From assembly GCF_003346515.1 (NCBI RefSeq), contig NZ_QQNA01000119.1, positions 1-64,000 of the forward strand: a DNA stretch of 64,000 nucleotides, read 5' to 3'. The position numbers and the translations under genes were made by a program. Of the stretch, positions 36,586 through 44,423 are shown one piece after another. The notes beneath the pieces are model-generated. The model did not search any database, was not told where the DNA came from, and was given only the letters and a program-made list of their open reading frames with translations. Position 1 is the stretch's first letter. Each line of letters begins with the position of its first letter. The stretch is from Streptomyces corynorhini. Its GTDB lineage: Bacteria > Actinomycetota > Actinomycetes > Streptomycetales > Streptomycetaceae.

Positions 36586-37862
36586 AGCAAGTGGGGTTCG
36601 CTGCGGAACCGGCAGTGTGGATCCACGGTCGGTTCCACGCCGTCGACGGCTGAGGATCCTCCGCTCGTCGTTCCCGCCGGCCATGCACCGCGTACCGCTT
36701 CGTACACCGCGTTGATGCGTCGGGCGGCCACCGGCCATGACCATTGGCTCCGGACCTGCCGCAGTGCTGTGCGCACGAGGCGGTGGCGCAGGGGCGCGTC
36801 GTCCAGCATCCGGCCGATCGCCTCGGCCAGGGCGTGGGGATCGCGTGGTGGCACCAGCAGCCCGTTGTGGCCGTCGCGCACGCAGTCCACGACGCCCACC
36901 ACGTCGGTGGACACCACCGGGAGCCCGCTGGCCATCGCTTCCAGGATGGTGTTGGAGAAGCCCTCGGCCCAGGTGGGGCTGACGAAGACGTCCCCGCCGC
37001 GGTAGACGGCCGGTGCGTCGTGGTAGCCGGTGGGGCCGAGTACCTCCACGGTGTCGACGAGGTCGCGTTGCCGTGCCCGACGGGTCAGCCGGTCCAGGTC
37101 GGGGCCGGTACCGGAGACGCGCAGCCGCAGCGGCCTGCCCTCGGCGATCAGCAGCCGTACCGCTTCCAGCAGGTCCAGGACTCCTTTACGGGCGTCGATC
37201 CTGCCGTGGTACAGCAGCACGGGGGGATCGCCGACGGCTCCCGGACGCCACCCGGGTGCCGGGCGGAAGAGAGCGGTGTCGGTGGCTCCCGGAACGACCG
37301 TGAAGCGCTCCGCGGACGTCCGGTGGCGGGCGGCGACCTCGTCCCTGAAGGAGGACGAGCCGATCAGGAGGGCCGAGGTGTCGTGCAGCACCCTGCGCAT
37401 GGCCGAGCGGTGGGTGGTGCAGCAGGTTCCGACCCAGTGGCCGTCGCCGCCCTGGATGGAGACCACGGCCGGGACTCCGAGTAGCTCGGACGCCTCCAGG
37501 GCGGCCAGTCCCGTGGGGTAGCCGTACTGGGCGTGCAGCACGTCGAAGGGCCGACGGGCGTGCAGGCCGGCGATCGTGTCGCGCAGCACGGTGACGTCGG
37601 CCTCGAAGTCCGCGGGCAGGCCGTCGCCCACGGCCTGTTCGCCCCGAGACTCCAGCGCCACCAGCCGTACGCCGTCGGGAACCCGCTCGGGCGGGGGAGG
37701 ACCTCCGCCGTAGACGGCGCGGCCCTGGCGGTCGCCTCGGTACTGCGAGATCAGCGTGGTCTCGTGGCCCGCCGAGGTCAGCGCGCGCAGCAGGTTCTCC
37801 GCGTAGGCGCTCATGCCCGACACGGCTGGCCAGTACCGTCGCGAGACGAAACAGATCTTCAT
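36582..37862 (-). CDS. GT4-family glycosyltransferase (MshA-like fold)
   Basis: Retaining GT-B glycosyltransferase of 426 residues. The N-terminal donor-independent domain starts KICFVSRRYWPAVSGMSAYA; the C-terminal domain has LLYHGRIDARKG (phosphate-binding Arg/Lys) and the E-x7-E motif with Glu300 and Glu308 in AEGFSNTILEAMASG. Donor and acceptor are unknown; in mycothiol synthesis a GT4 enzyme transfers GlcNAc to inositol phosphate, and the presence of an inositol-phosphate synthase and a PIG-L deacetylase in this operon suggests a similar reaction. ATG 37862 overlaps the preceding stop by four bases. The C-terminal 40 residues are an unusual hydrophilic extension. Confidence 0.9.
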   Translation of the reverse strand: MKICFVSRRYWPAVSGMSAYAENLLRALTSAGHETTLISQYRGDRQGRAVYGGGPPPPERVPDGVRLVALESRGEQAVGDGLPADFEADVTVLRDTIAGLHARRPFDVLHAQYGYPTGLAALEASELLGVPAVVSIQGGDGHWVGTCCTTHRSAMRRVLHDTSALLIGSSSFRDEVAARHRTSAERFTVVPGATDTALFRPAPGWRPGAVGDPPVLLYHGRIDARKGVLDLLEAVRLLIAEGRPLRLRVSGTGPDLDRLTRRARQRDLVDTVEVLGPTGYHDAPAVYRGGDVFVSPTWAEGFSNTILEAMASGLPVVSTDVVGVVDCVRDGHNGLLVPPRDPHALAEAIGRMLDDAPLRHRLVRTALRQVRSQWSWPVAARRINAVYEAVRGAWPAGTTSGGSSAVDGVEPTVDPHCRFRSEPHLL

Positions 37863-38779
37863 GGTGCTCCCTGGGGTGTGCCGATGTGGTGCGAGAGGAG
37901 GCCAGGTGCGGTGCCGCCGACTCCGGAGTGCTCGGCGTCGCGAAGGGCCTTCAGCGCGGTGCCCGTCAGGGTGTCGGCGCGGTGCCCGTCGCGGGACAGT
38001 TCCAGGCTCACCAGCCCGCCGTAGTGGACGGCGCGCAGCGCGCCGAGCACGGCGGGCAGATCCATGTCCCCTTCGCCCGGGGCCCGGTGCTCGTGGCGGC
38101 CGAACGGCATGTCCTCCACGGCGACCGCGCCGAGGTCCCCGGCGTGCCGTCGTACCGCCTGCTCCGGTGTCAGCTCCCCGGTGACCAGGCAGTGCCCGGT
38201 GTCCAGGGCCAAGCGCAGGCCGGGGACCTCGGCGGCCAGCCGAGACCAGTCGGCGCAGTCCTCGACGAGCATCCCCGGCTCCGGTTCGAAGGCCGCCACG
38301 ACGCCTCGTTCGGCCGCGTACGCCGTGAGGGCGCGCACGCCTGCCACCAAGTGGCCCCAGGCCGTGCCCCCCGCGGAGGCGTCCGTGCCCGCCGCCGGGA
38401 CGCCCGCCCAGAACGAGACCGCCTCGCTTCCCAGATCGGCGGCGATGTCCACACACAGCCGCAGGAACGCCAGGCGGCGCGCCCGGCCGGCGGGATCGGC
38501 GGTGATCAGCGTCGGCTCGTGCTTGTGGCGCGGGTCGAGCAGGAAGCGCGCCCCGGTCTCCACGGTGGTGCCCAGACCCAGGCGGTCCAGACGGCGGGCC
38601 AGCGCCGCCGTACGAGAGGCCAGGTCCGGTGCGAAGGGGTCGTGGTGGGCCACGTCCACGGTGAGCGCGACGCCGTCGTACCCGGTGTCGGCCAGCAGCG
38701 CCAGCGCGTCGTGCAGCCGGTGCGAGGTCATGCCGTTGGTGTTGTAGGCGTAACGCAGCCTGTCGGTGGTGGACGTCAT
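37859..38779 (-). CDS. TIM-barrel sugar isomerase/epimerase
   Basis: AP-endonuclease-2-like TIM barrel of 306 residues (xylose isomerase-like, IolE/hydroxypyruvate-isomerase superfamily). Candidate metal ligands are the Glu in AFEPEPGML, Asp-His in LALDTGHCL, His in MPFGRHEHR and the final Glu in LVSLELSRDG. It begins LRYAYNTNGMTSHRLHDALA. It likely interconverts a keto- and aldo-sugar or an inosose. It overlaps genes on both sides (ATGA each), so it is a full member of the operon. The substrate is unknown. Confidence 0.85.
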   Translation of the reverse strand: MTSTTDRLRYAYNTNGMTSHRLHDALALLADTGYDGVALTVDVAHHDPFAPDLASRTAALARRLDRLGLGTTVETGARFLLDPRHKHEPTLITADPAGRARRLAFLRLCVDIAADLGSEAVSFWAGVPAAGTDASAGGTAWGHLVAGVRALTAYAAERGVVAAFEPEPGMLVEDCADWSRLAAEVPGLRLALDTGHCLVTGELTPEQAVRRHAGDLGAVAVEDMPFGRHEHRAPGEGDMDLPAVLGALRAVHYGGLVSLELSRDGHRADTLTGTALKALRDAEHSGVGGTAPGLLSHHIGTPQGAP

Positions 38780-40263
38780 CGGGGCGCTCCCGCGCTGGTA
38801 CGGGCCAGTGCGTGCCGGTCGGGTTCGCGGTAGAGGGGGTACAGCGCCCCGACCGTGCTGTGTGCGGCGGCGGTGTCGAACCACGCCGGACCGCCCAGGC
38901 GTTCGCGTGCCTCGGCCGTCAGGTGCACCGGCCGTGCTCCGCTGTGGGGGAGGGGACCCACTCCCGCCAGGGGGCTATCGCGTGTCATGAGCCGTCGGAC
39001 GCCGCGTTCACCGATCCTCGCGTACGACATGGTCTCCACCTCCATGCCGGGGACGAGCGCCTTGACCGCGTGGGCGCCGCCGCCGCCCTCCTCGATCACC
39101 AGGATGTCGAAGCCCTCCAGCCGCGGCAGCAGGTCGTCCAGGAGAGCGGCGGGGTCGTCGAGGGAGCCGGACGGCACGGTCGGCAGGGCGGAGAAGAGGA
39201 CGCGGGAGCGCCGGGACAGCACGGTGGGCTCCAGCAGCTTCCGCAGTCGGCGGGCGTCGAGTGCGGCCCAGGACCGCATGGCCGTCAGCGCGCGGGGCTC
39301 CTGTTCCGTGAGCGGCGCGGACAGTACGCGTTCGAGGTACCCGGGCGGCGCACTGCGGGCGACCGTCTCCAGCGGGCCGTGCGAGAACACTTTTCTGGCA
39401 CGGGAGGAGACGTACTCCGTCAGCGCCTTGCGCAACGCCGTCTCGCGGTCCGGGTGGGCGGCCTCGCCGCACGCGGTGAGCGCCAGCGCCGCCGTGGTCT
39501 CGCGCGCTCCCGCATCCTTGTCCGTACCGACGACGTGGATGTCGGCCAGACCGAACTGTGTGGACGACAGTTTGGGCAGCACCTCGACACCCGCCGCGTC
39601 GAGACGGTCGAGGAGAGCGCGGGTGACCGGGTCGCGCACTTCGTCCAGCTCGATGACCACGCCCTCGTCCATGGCCCGGTGCGCGGTCGCGTTGCCGTCG
39701 CGCTGGAGGATCTCCAGCAGCGCGTGGGAAAGGGCCCGCTGCGGGGTGTCTCCGGCGCCCAGCCCGTTGGTGACCGGGGTCGTCAGCCGGCCTCCGGGCG
39801 GGGGGTCGCCGGGGAGGTCCGCGGCGCAGGACGCGGCGAACTCGGCGGGCACCATGACGTCCTCACCGGTGCGCAGTCGGCGCGCGGGCACCCAGTCCAG
39901 AGGGCGTTCGGGGGTGTAGTCCGCGCCGGCCGGCAGTACGAGGGCGACCGGATCGGCGACTCCGTTCCGGCCCCGCTCGCGCACGAGGTCCGCGTAGGAC
40001 GCGCGGACGCGTTCCGTGCGGGCCATGCGCCGTGCGAGCAGGATTTCCTCGGCGAGTTCGCCGTACGCGCCGATTCGGGCCTGGGCGAGGTCCGCTCCGT
40101 ATCCGCAGGCGCTCTTGTGGGCGCCCGCCGCGTCCAGATGGTCGGCCGAGACGACCGGCAGAGCGATCCGATCGGCCGCGCTGATGTCGAAGTCCTGCTG
40201 GCGGCCGGGGGCCAGGGCTTCCCGGTACGTCCGCACCATCGACGGCTCGGCGCCGGGGCTCAT
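38776..40263 (-). CDS. YcaO-domain protein, stand-alone
   Basis: A 495-residue YcaO protein. YcaO enzymes use ATP to phosphorylate an amide oxygen, giving azolines, thioamides or amidines, or act in ribosomal-protein thiolation. Candidate nucleotide/Mg-binding blocks are HKSACGYGADLAQARIGAYG with ELAEE (Glu69, Glu72-73) and GAGDTPQRALSHALLEILQR with Glu184, Gln187 and Arg188. A classical member reads ExxERD at the second block; here it is EILQRD. There is no fused docking (E1-like) domain, no TfuA gene and no visible precursor peptide, so a RiPP role is not supported. The proline-rich C-terminus of many YcaO proteins is missing; it ends in ARTSAGAPR. It overlaps both neighbours by four bases. 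Confidence 0.85.
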   Translation of the reverse strand: MSPGAEPSMVRTYREALAPGRQQDFDISAADRIALPVVSADHLDAAGAHKSACGYGADLAQARIGAYGELAEEILLARRMARTERVRASYADLVRERGRNGVADPVALVLPAGADYTPERPLDWVPARRLRTGEDVMVPAEFAASCAADLPGDPPPGGRLTTPVTNGLGAGDTPQRALSHALLEILQRDGNATAHRAMDEGVVIELDEVRDPVTRALLDRLDAAGVEVLPKLSSTQFGLADIHVVGTDKDAGARETTAALALTACGEAAHPDRETALRKALTEYVSSRARKVFSHGPLETVARSAPPGYLERVLSAPLTEQEPRALTAMRSWAALDARRLRKLLEPTVLSRRSRVLFSALPTVPSGSLDDPAALLDDLLPRLEGFDILVIEEGGGGAHAVKALVPGMEVETMSYARIGERGVRRLMTRDSPLAGVGPLPHSGARPVHLTAEARERLGGPAWFDTAAAHSTVGALYPLYREPDRHALARTSAGAPR

Positions 40264-41087
40264 CGGTCTCCTCCCAGCGCGAGGGCGCTCGTGTCGGGCC
40301 GGCCGGCCAGCTGGCGGTCGAACAGGCGCGACACGTCCGCGGTGGTCACCGGAGCGGCGAACTCGAAGGGGGTGGCCACCGCCTCGAAGTCCAGTGCGCC
40401 GATCACCGACCGGTAGTGGCGCACCTCGTCGTGCGAGAGCGGAATACGGGCGTGGTACGCCTTGTGGCAGGACAGGGCCCGCGGCACGGTGCCGTCCAGT
40501 TCGACTTTGAGGGCGTCGCCGCAGAACAGGATCTTGCGGCGTTCGTCGTGCAGCACACAGTGGCCGGGGAAGTGGCCTCCGGTGCGGTACACGGTCAGGC
40601 CGGGCGCCAGCGCAAGGCGGTCGTCCACCGGCCAGGTCACCCGAAACGCCTTCGTCCAGGCCAGATCCTGGACGCCGATGGCCACCACCGACGGGGTGAA
40701 GCGGCGCTGCAATTGCCACAGGGCGCCGTAGCCGTGAACATGGCTGGAGCCCAGCCGGGCGATGCCACCGAGCCGCTCGATCTCGGCCAGTGCGTCGGGT
40801 GGGTAGTAAGGGGCGGCCTCCCAGGCGACGTTGCCGCCGTCGCTCTCGATCAGCCAGCCGGTCGAGTTCAGACCGAAGGACGGTGAGGCACGGAATCCGG
40901 TGACGCCCGGCACCGGCCGGTACCACTCCGCGACCAGGAGCGCCTCCAGCGTCTTCTCGTCGGGGAGGTCCCAGCCGTCCTCGGGCAGCGCGTTGCGCAC
41001 GTCACAGCAGACCGGGCAGAGCGGCGGTGTGGCGAACCACTGTTGCCAGTGTCCGCAGTTGGCGCAGGCGTACATCGACAGCGTCAT
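40260..41087 (-). CDS. MBL-fold protein with N-terminal zinc ribbon
   Basis: A 275-residue protein. Residues 8-28 form a rubredoxin/zinc-ribbon-like pair (CANC at 8-11 and CPVC at 24-27). The rest is a metallo-beta-lactamase fold: GWLIESDGGNVAWEAAP, the first metal region SSHVHGYGALW (His116, His118), TGGHFPGHCVLH (His172/176/180) and LFCGDAL (Asp191). The usual HxHxDH motif has lost its Asp-His pair (HVHGYG), so it may bind one metal or have altered chemistry. ATG 41087 is used; ATG 41075 is the alternative. It starts two bases after the stop of the dehydrogenase gene. Confidence 0.8.
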   Translation of the reverse strand: MTLSMYACANCGHWQQWFATPPLCPVCCDVRNALPEDGWDLPDEKTLEALLVAEWYRPVPGVTGFRASPSFGLNSTGWLIESDGGNVAWEAAPYYPPDALAEIERLGGIARLGSSHVHGYGALWQLQRRFTPSVVAIGVQDLAWTKAFRVTWPVDDRLALAPGLTVYRTGGHFPGHCVLHDERRKILFCGDALKVELDGTVPRALSCHKAYHARIPLSHDEVRHYRSVIGALDFEAVATPFEFAAPVTTADVSRLFDRQLAGRPDTSALALGGDR

Positions 41088-41089
41088 CG

Positions 41090-42235
41090 TCAGCCTTCCT
41101 CGGCGGGGGACATGACCGGCGGCCGGGACGTGCCCGGCGTCGCAGCCGCGCCGGCGCGGGCCAGCGCGTCGAGCAGCATCCGGTGCAGGGCCAGGTCGCG
41201 GCGCAGCGGCCACGGCCAGGCCCGCCGCACCGGGCGGCCGGCGCGTACCGCGAGCGCGGCCGACGAGAACATCGAGACCTGGGCGGTGAAGGGGGAGAGG
41301 CCGGTGTCGAACGGCACGGGCGTGGGGCGCGCGTGACCCGTACCGGTGAGCCACAAGCGTCCCCCGGGGTCCTGCCCCAGTGTGTCGACGGCGGTCAGCT
41401 GCCCGAGGGTGCCGACGATGTCGAGCCTGCGGCGGGGCAGTGTGTCAGGGGTGTTGTACGAGACGTGCAGGCCGACCAGGACGCCGTCACCGGTTCGGCC
41501 CGCCAGTACCGCGCCGTCGTCGACCGGATAGGGGTGCACCCGGCGCTGCACCAGCGCCGTCAGCTCCTCCACGTCGTCCCCTCCCAGCAGGACACCCACC
41601 AAATCCAGTCCGTGCGGCGCGAGATCCAGGGCGGCCCCGCCTCCCGCCCGCGCCGGATCCGCGCGCCAGTTGTCGTAGGGGAGGCCGTCCGGCGACCAGG
41701 CGGGTGGCAGCCAGCAGCAGTAGGTGACGCGCACCGCGGTGACCGTCCCCAGTTCCCCGGCGGCCACCACCTGCCGCGCGGCCTGATGAGCCGGGTGGAA
41801 ACGCTGGTCGTAGGCGGTCGCCGCCAGGATCCCCGCCCGGTCGCAGGCGGTGACCAGCCGCTCGGCGGAGTCGAGGTCGGCGGCCAGCGGCTTCTCGCAC
41901 AGCACCGCGGCTCCCGCCGCGGCTGCCGCCGTGACCGCCGGGCGGTGGGCGTGGTTGGGCGTCGCGACGTACACCGCGTCGGGCCGGTGCGTGTCCAGGA
42001 GGGTGCTCAGATCGTCGGCGGTGCGGGCACCGGGCGCCCGCACCGCCAGCCGGGCGGCGGCCGACGGATCGACGTCGGTCACGGCGACGAGCCGGGGCAC
42101 CGGGCCGCCGTCCTCGCCGCCGGCGGACGCCAGCAGTCCTGGCAGGAAGTGGTCGCGTGCCACCCAGCCGCATCCGACGACCGCCCACCGGCACACGGCG
42201 GCGGGAGCGGCTCGCCCGTTCGCGGTGTTCACCAT
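41090..42235 (-). CDS. Gfo/Idh/MocA-family dehydrogenase
   Basis: NAD(P)-dependent sugar or inositol oxidoreductase of 381 residues. The Rossmann motif is WAVVGCGWVARDHFLPGL, the family signature is LCEKPLAADLDSAERLV, and the catalytic-His region is LDLAPHGLDLVGVLLGG. It may oxidise an inositol ring position or a hexose carbon. It overlaps the methyltransferase gene by seven bases. Confidence 0.9.
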   Translation of the reverse strand: MVNTANGRAAPAAVCRWAVVGCGWVARDHFLPGLLASAGGEDGGPVPRLVAVTDVDPSAAARLAVRAPGARTADDLSTLLDTHRPDAVYVATPNHAHRPAVTAAAAAGAAVLCEKPLAADLDSAERLVTACDRAGILAATAYDQRFHPAHQAARQVVAAGELGTVTAVRVTYCCWLPPAWSPDGLPYDNWRADPARAGGGAALDLAPHGLDLVGVLLGGDDVEELTALVQRRVHPYPVDDGAVLAGRTGDGVLVGLHVSYNTPDTLPRRRLDIVGTLGQLTAVDTLGQDPGGRLWLTGTGHARPTPVPFDTGLSPFTAQVSMFSSAALAVRAGRPVRRAWPWPLRRDLALHRMLLDALARAGAAATPGTSRPPVMSPAEEG

Positions 42236-43479
42236 CGCTCCGGGAGATCGAGAAGCACCCGGCGGCGCGCCAGCTCGGCCACCCGTGGTGTCAGCCGCCC
42301 GGACCGGGCATCGGCGAGCAGCGCGCGGCCGAGGTCGACGCGCTCGGGCAGGTAGGCGCGGGCGGCGGGCCCGTACTCGTCACGCCAGCGTTCCCCGGGC
42401 CAGCGCAGCAGACCGTCGTGGTAGAGCGGGTTGGGGCGCAAGGCGCGTCCCGGAACCGGCCGTTCATAGCGGAGTGGGCCGGACACGGACGGCGGGGGCG
42501 GTCCGCTCACCAGAGCCATGGCCGCACAGCCGCTCAGCTCACCGGCTCCTCGCGGCCGGGGCGGTGTTCCTTCCAGGGCGGAGCGGGTCAGCTCGGCGTC
42601 GTCGTAGCAGAGCGCGCCGGGCAGCAGCGCGCGCCACCCCGGCGGGTCCAGGGGAAGCCCGGAAACCGGCCCGTCCACGAGGGAGTTGTGACAGTGGCCC
42701 AGGACGACACCGCCACCGCCGGCGTATGCCAGCGCGCGCCGTACCACCTCCTCCTTGCGGGGCAGGAAGTACAGGGCGTCGTGGCAGGCCACGTAGGCAG
42801 GACGTCCCGGAGGACGCAGCGGCCACGGAGCGGTGGCATCCGCGCAGACCAGCCGTGCCCCGGGGACGACGAAGCGACGGGCCAGCCACAGCTTGGCGAA
42901 GACCACGTCGATTCCGGTCACGTCACGGTGCCCGCGCAGCCGCAGTTCCCGCAGCAGGTGCCCGGCGCCGCAGGCCAGTTCCAGCACCGGCAGACGAGCG
43001 GGGGAGTGCCTCGTGGTGAGGGCGAGCACCGCCAGCCAGGTCGGATCGCTCCAGCGGTGCAGGAAGTACGCCCCGACCCTGCCCATGCCGAGCAGGGTCA
43101 CCGCCTCGCGCAGAGTGGCCGCCCCGAGGGCGGCACGCAGATCGCCCGGGGAGGGGGCGGGCCCGTCCCACCAGTCGTCGGCGTCGGCGAGCAGCACGAG
43201 CGCGGCACTGTCCGGATCACCTCCTTCGATGTGGCGCACCGCCCGTCGGCGCAGATCATCGCGGTTGGCGCGCAGCCAGGGGATGCCCGCCACGACGGGC
43301 CAGTGTCGTTCTCCGTCGAACAACAGCCCGGGGCCGGAGGACCGCAACGGGGCCCCGTTTCCCGGGCTGACCAGTCCGGCCGCCCCGGACGTCGGAGCGT
43401 CCACGCCCGGTCGGTTCACGGCCGCCGCGGGGGCGAGTGCCGCGTCCCTGTCCGCCGCGCGGCCCACCGGGCGGCTCAC
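42229..43479 (-). CDS. Class I SAM-dependent methyltransferase
   Basis: A 416-residue protein with a SAM-binding core: motif I VLELACGAGHLLREL, motif II TGIDVVFAKLWLAR and motif III region AYVACHDALYFLP. The first 130 residues are an extra N-terminal region with PVVAGIPWLRANRDDLRRRA, and the C-terminus has about 100 additional residues rich in Pro and Arg (RWPGERWRDEYGP). Its acceptor is unknown; O- or N-methylation of the operon's product is the simplest view. It overlaps the HD-like gene by four bases. Confidence 0.82.
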   Translation of the reverse strand: MSRPVGRAADRDAALAPAAAVNRPGVDAPTSGAAGLVSPGNGAPLRSSGPGLLFDGERHWPVVAGIPWLRANRDDLRRRAVRHIEGGDPDSAALVLLADADDWWDGPAPSPGDLRAALGAATLREAVTLLGMGRVGAYFLHRWSDPTWLAVLALTTRHSPARLPVLELACGAGHLLRELRLRGHRDVTGIDVVFAKLWLARRFVVPGARLVCADATAPWPLRPPGRPAYVACHDALYFLPRKEEVVRRALAYAGGGGVVLGHCHNSLVDGPVSGLPLDPPGWRALLPGALCYDDAELTRSALEGTPPRPRGAGELSGCAAMALVSGPPPPSVSGPLRYERPVPGRALRPNPLYHDGLLRWPGERWRDEYGPAARAYLPERVDLGRALLADARSGRLTPRVAELARRRVLLDLPERW

Positions 43480-44423
43480 GCCGACTCCGCCGCGTCCAGC
43501 ACCGACCGGTGGAAGCCCGAAACCGCGCAGGGATGTACGAGGTCCAGCTCCTCCAGGGCATGCTCGGCGGTGAAGGCGGCGGCCCGCGCGTGATGGCGCA
43601 CCTGGAGCACGCGGTCGAGAACGTCAGCGGCGTGGAAGGCCCGCGCGGCCGGGGCATCCGCTGCCTCGCGCAGAGCGAGCAGGGATTCCACCCGCGCGGC
43701 CAGAGCCTCCGGCAGAGCGTCGAGCTGCTGCCTCGTCAGTCGTGCCATGACCGCGGGCAGGTGCCGGCCCAGCAGGGCCTCGCCGGCGAAGCCCGCGTCG
43801 GGCAGCACCGCGTTGGGCAGGTGGTGGGCCAGGCCGAGGAGGAACACGTCGCCGGGAACGGCGTGGAACGACTCGGCGAGCAGCACCCCGTAGACCGCCA
43901 CCGCCCAGCAGTGGTCGCCATGGCTCTCCGGCGGTTCCACCATCAACCGGGGCCGCCCCGGGCAGGTCGCACCCGCGCGCGGCTGGGCGCACAGCGCCTC
44001 CGCGAACGCGGGTACGGGGCCGTCCCCACGTTCCTCCACCAGGTCCGGCAGCGCCTCGACCAGCAGGCGGGCCGTCACCGGGTCGACGCGGTCCGCGTGC
44101 TGGGCCACGGACCGTTCCAGAACGGCCACCGCCTCGTCGGCCGCCAGACCGCACCGCCGCAGCACCGCGCCGTCGATCCCCGCCAGACGCGCCCCGGCCA
44201 CGGCCGCCGCGCACTCGCGCAGCGCGACCCGCTCGGGGTCCCCGTCCCGCGTCAGCTCCGCCCACGACCGGCGGAAGGCGCGTTCGGCCATCGAGGCGCC
44301 GTCGGCCGCCGTACGCACCCGCTTGAAGTCGCCCATCTCACGCAACAGCGGAACGACGGCGCGCAACGTCCCGTACGGCACCTCCCCGTCCCGCATCGCG
44401 GGACGGGGATCGGCCTGCGTCAT
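43476..44423 (-). CDS. HD-like domain protein
   Basis: A 315-residue helical protein. The segment HGDHCWAVAVYGVLLAESF followed by FLLGLAHHLPNAVLPDAGF resembles the metal site of HD-domain phosphohydrolases, except that the HD pair is His-His (200-201). If active, it could remove the phosphate from inositol phosphate made by the first gene; this is inference. ATG 44423 overlaps the synthase stop (ATGA). The frame continues upstream only as antisense-like low-quality sequence. Confidence 0.65.
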   Translation of the reverse strand: MTQADPRPAMRDGEVPYGTLRAVVPLLREMGDFKRVRTAADGASMAERAFRRSWAELTRDGDPERVALRECAAAVAGARLAGIDGAVLRRCGLAADEAVAVLERSVAQHADRVDPVTARLLVEALPDLVEERGDGPVPAFAEALCAQPRAGATCPGRPRLMVEPPESHGDHCWAVAVYGVLLAESFHAVPGDVFLLGLAHHLPNAVLPDAGFAGEALLGRHLPAVMARLTRQQLDALPEALAARVESLLALREAADAPAARAFHAADVLDRVLQVRHHARAAAFTAEHALEELDLVHPCAVSGFHRSVLDAAESA

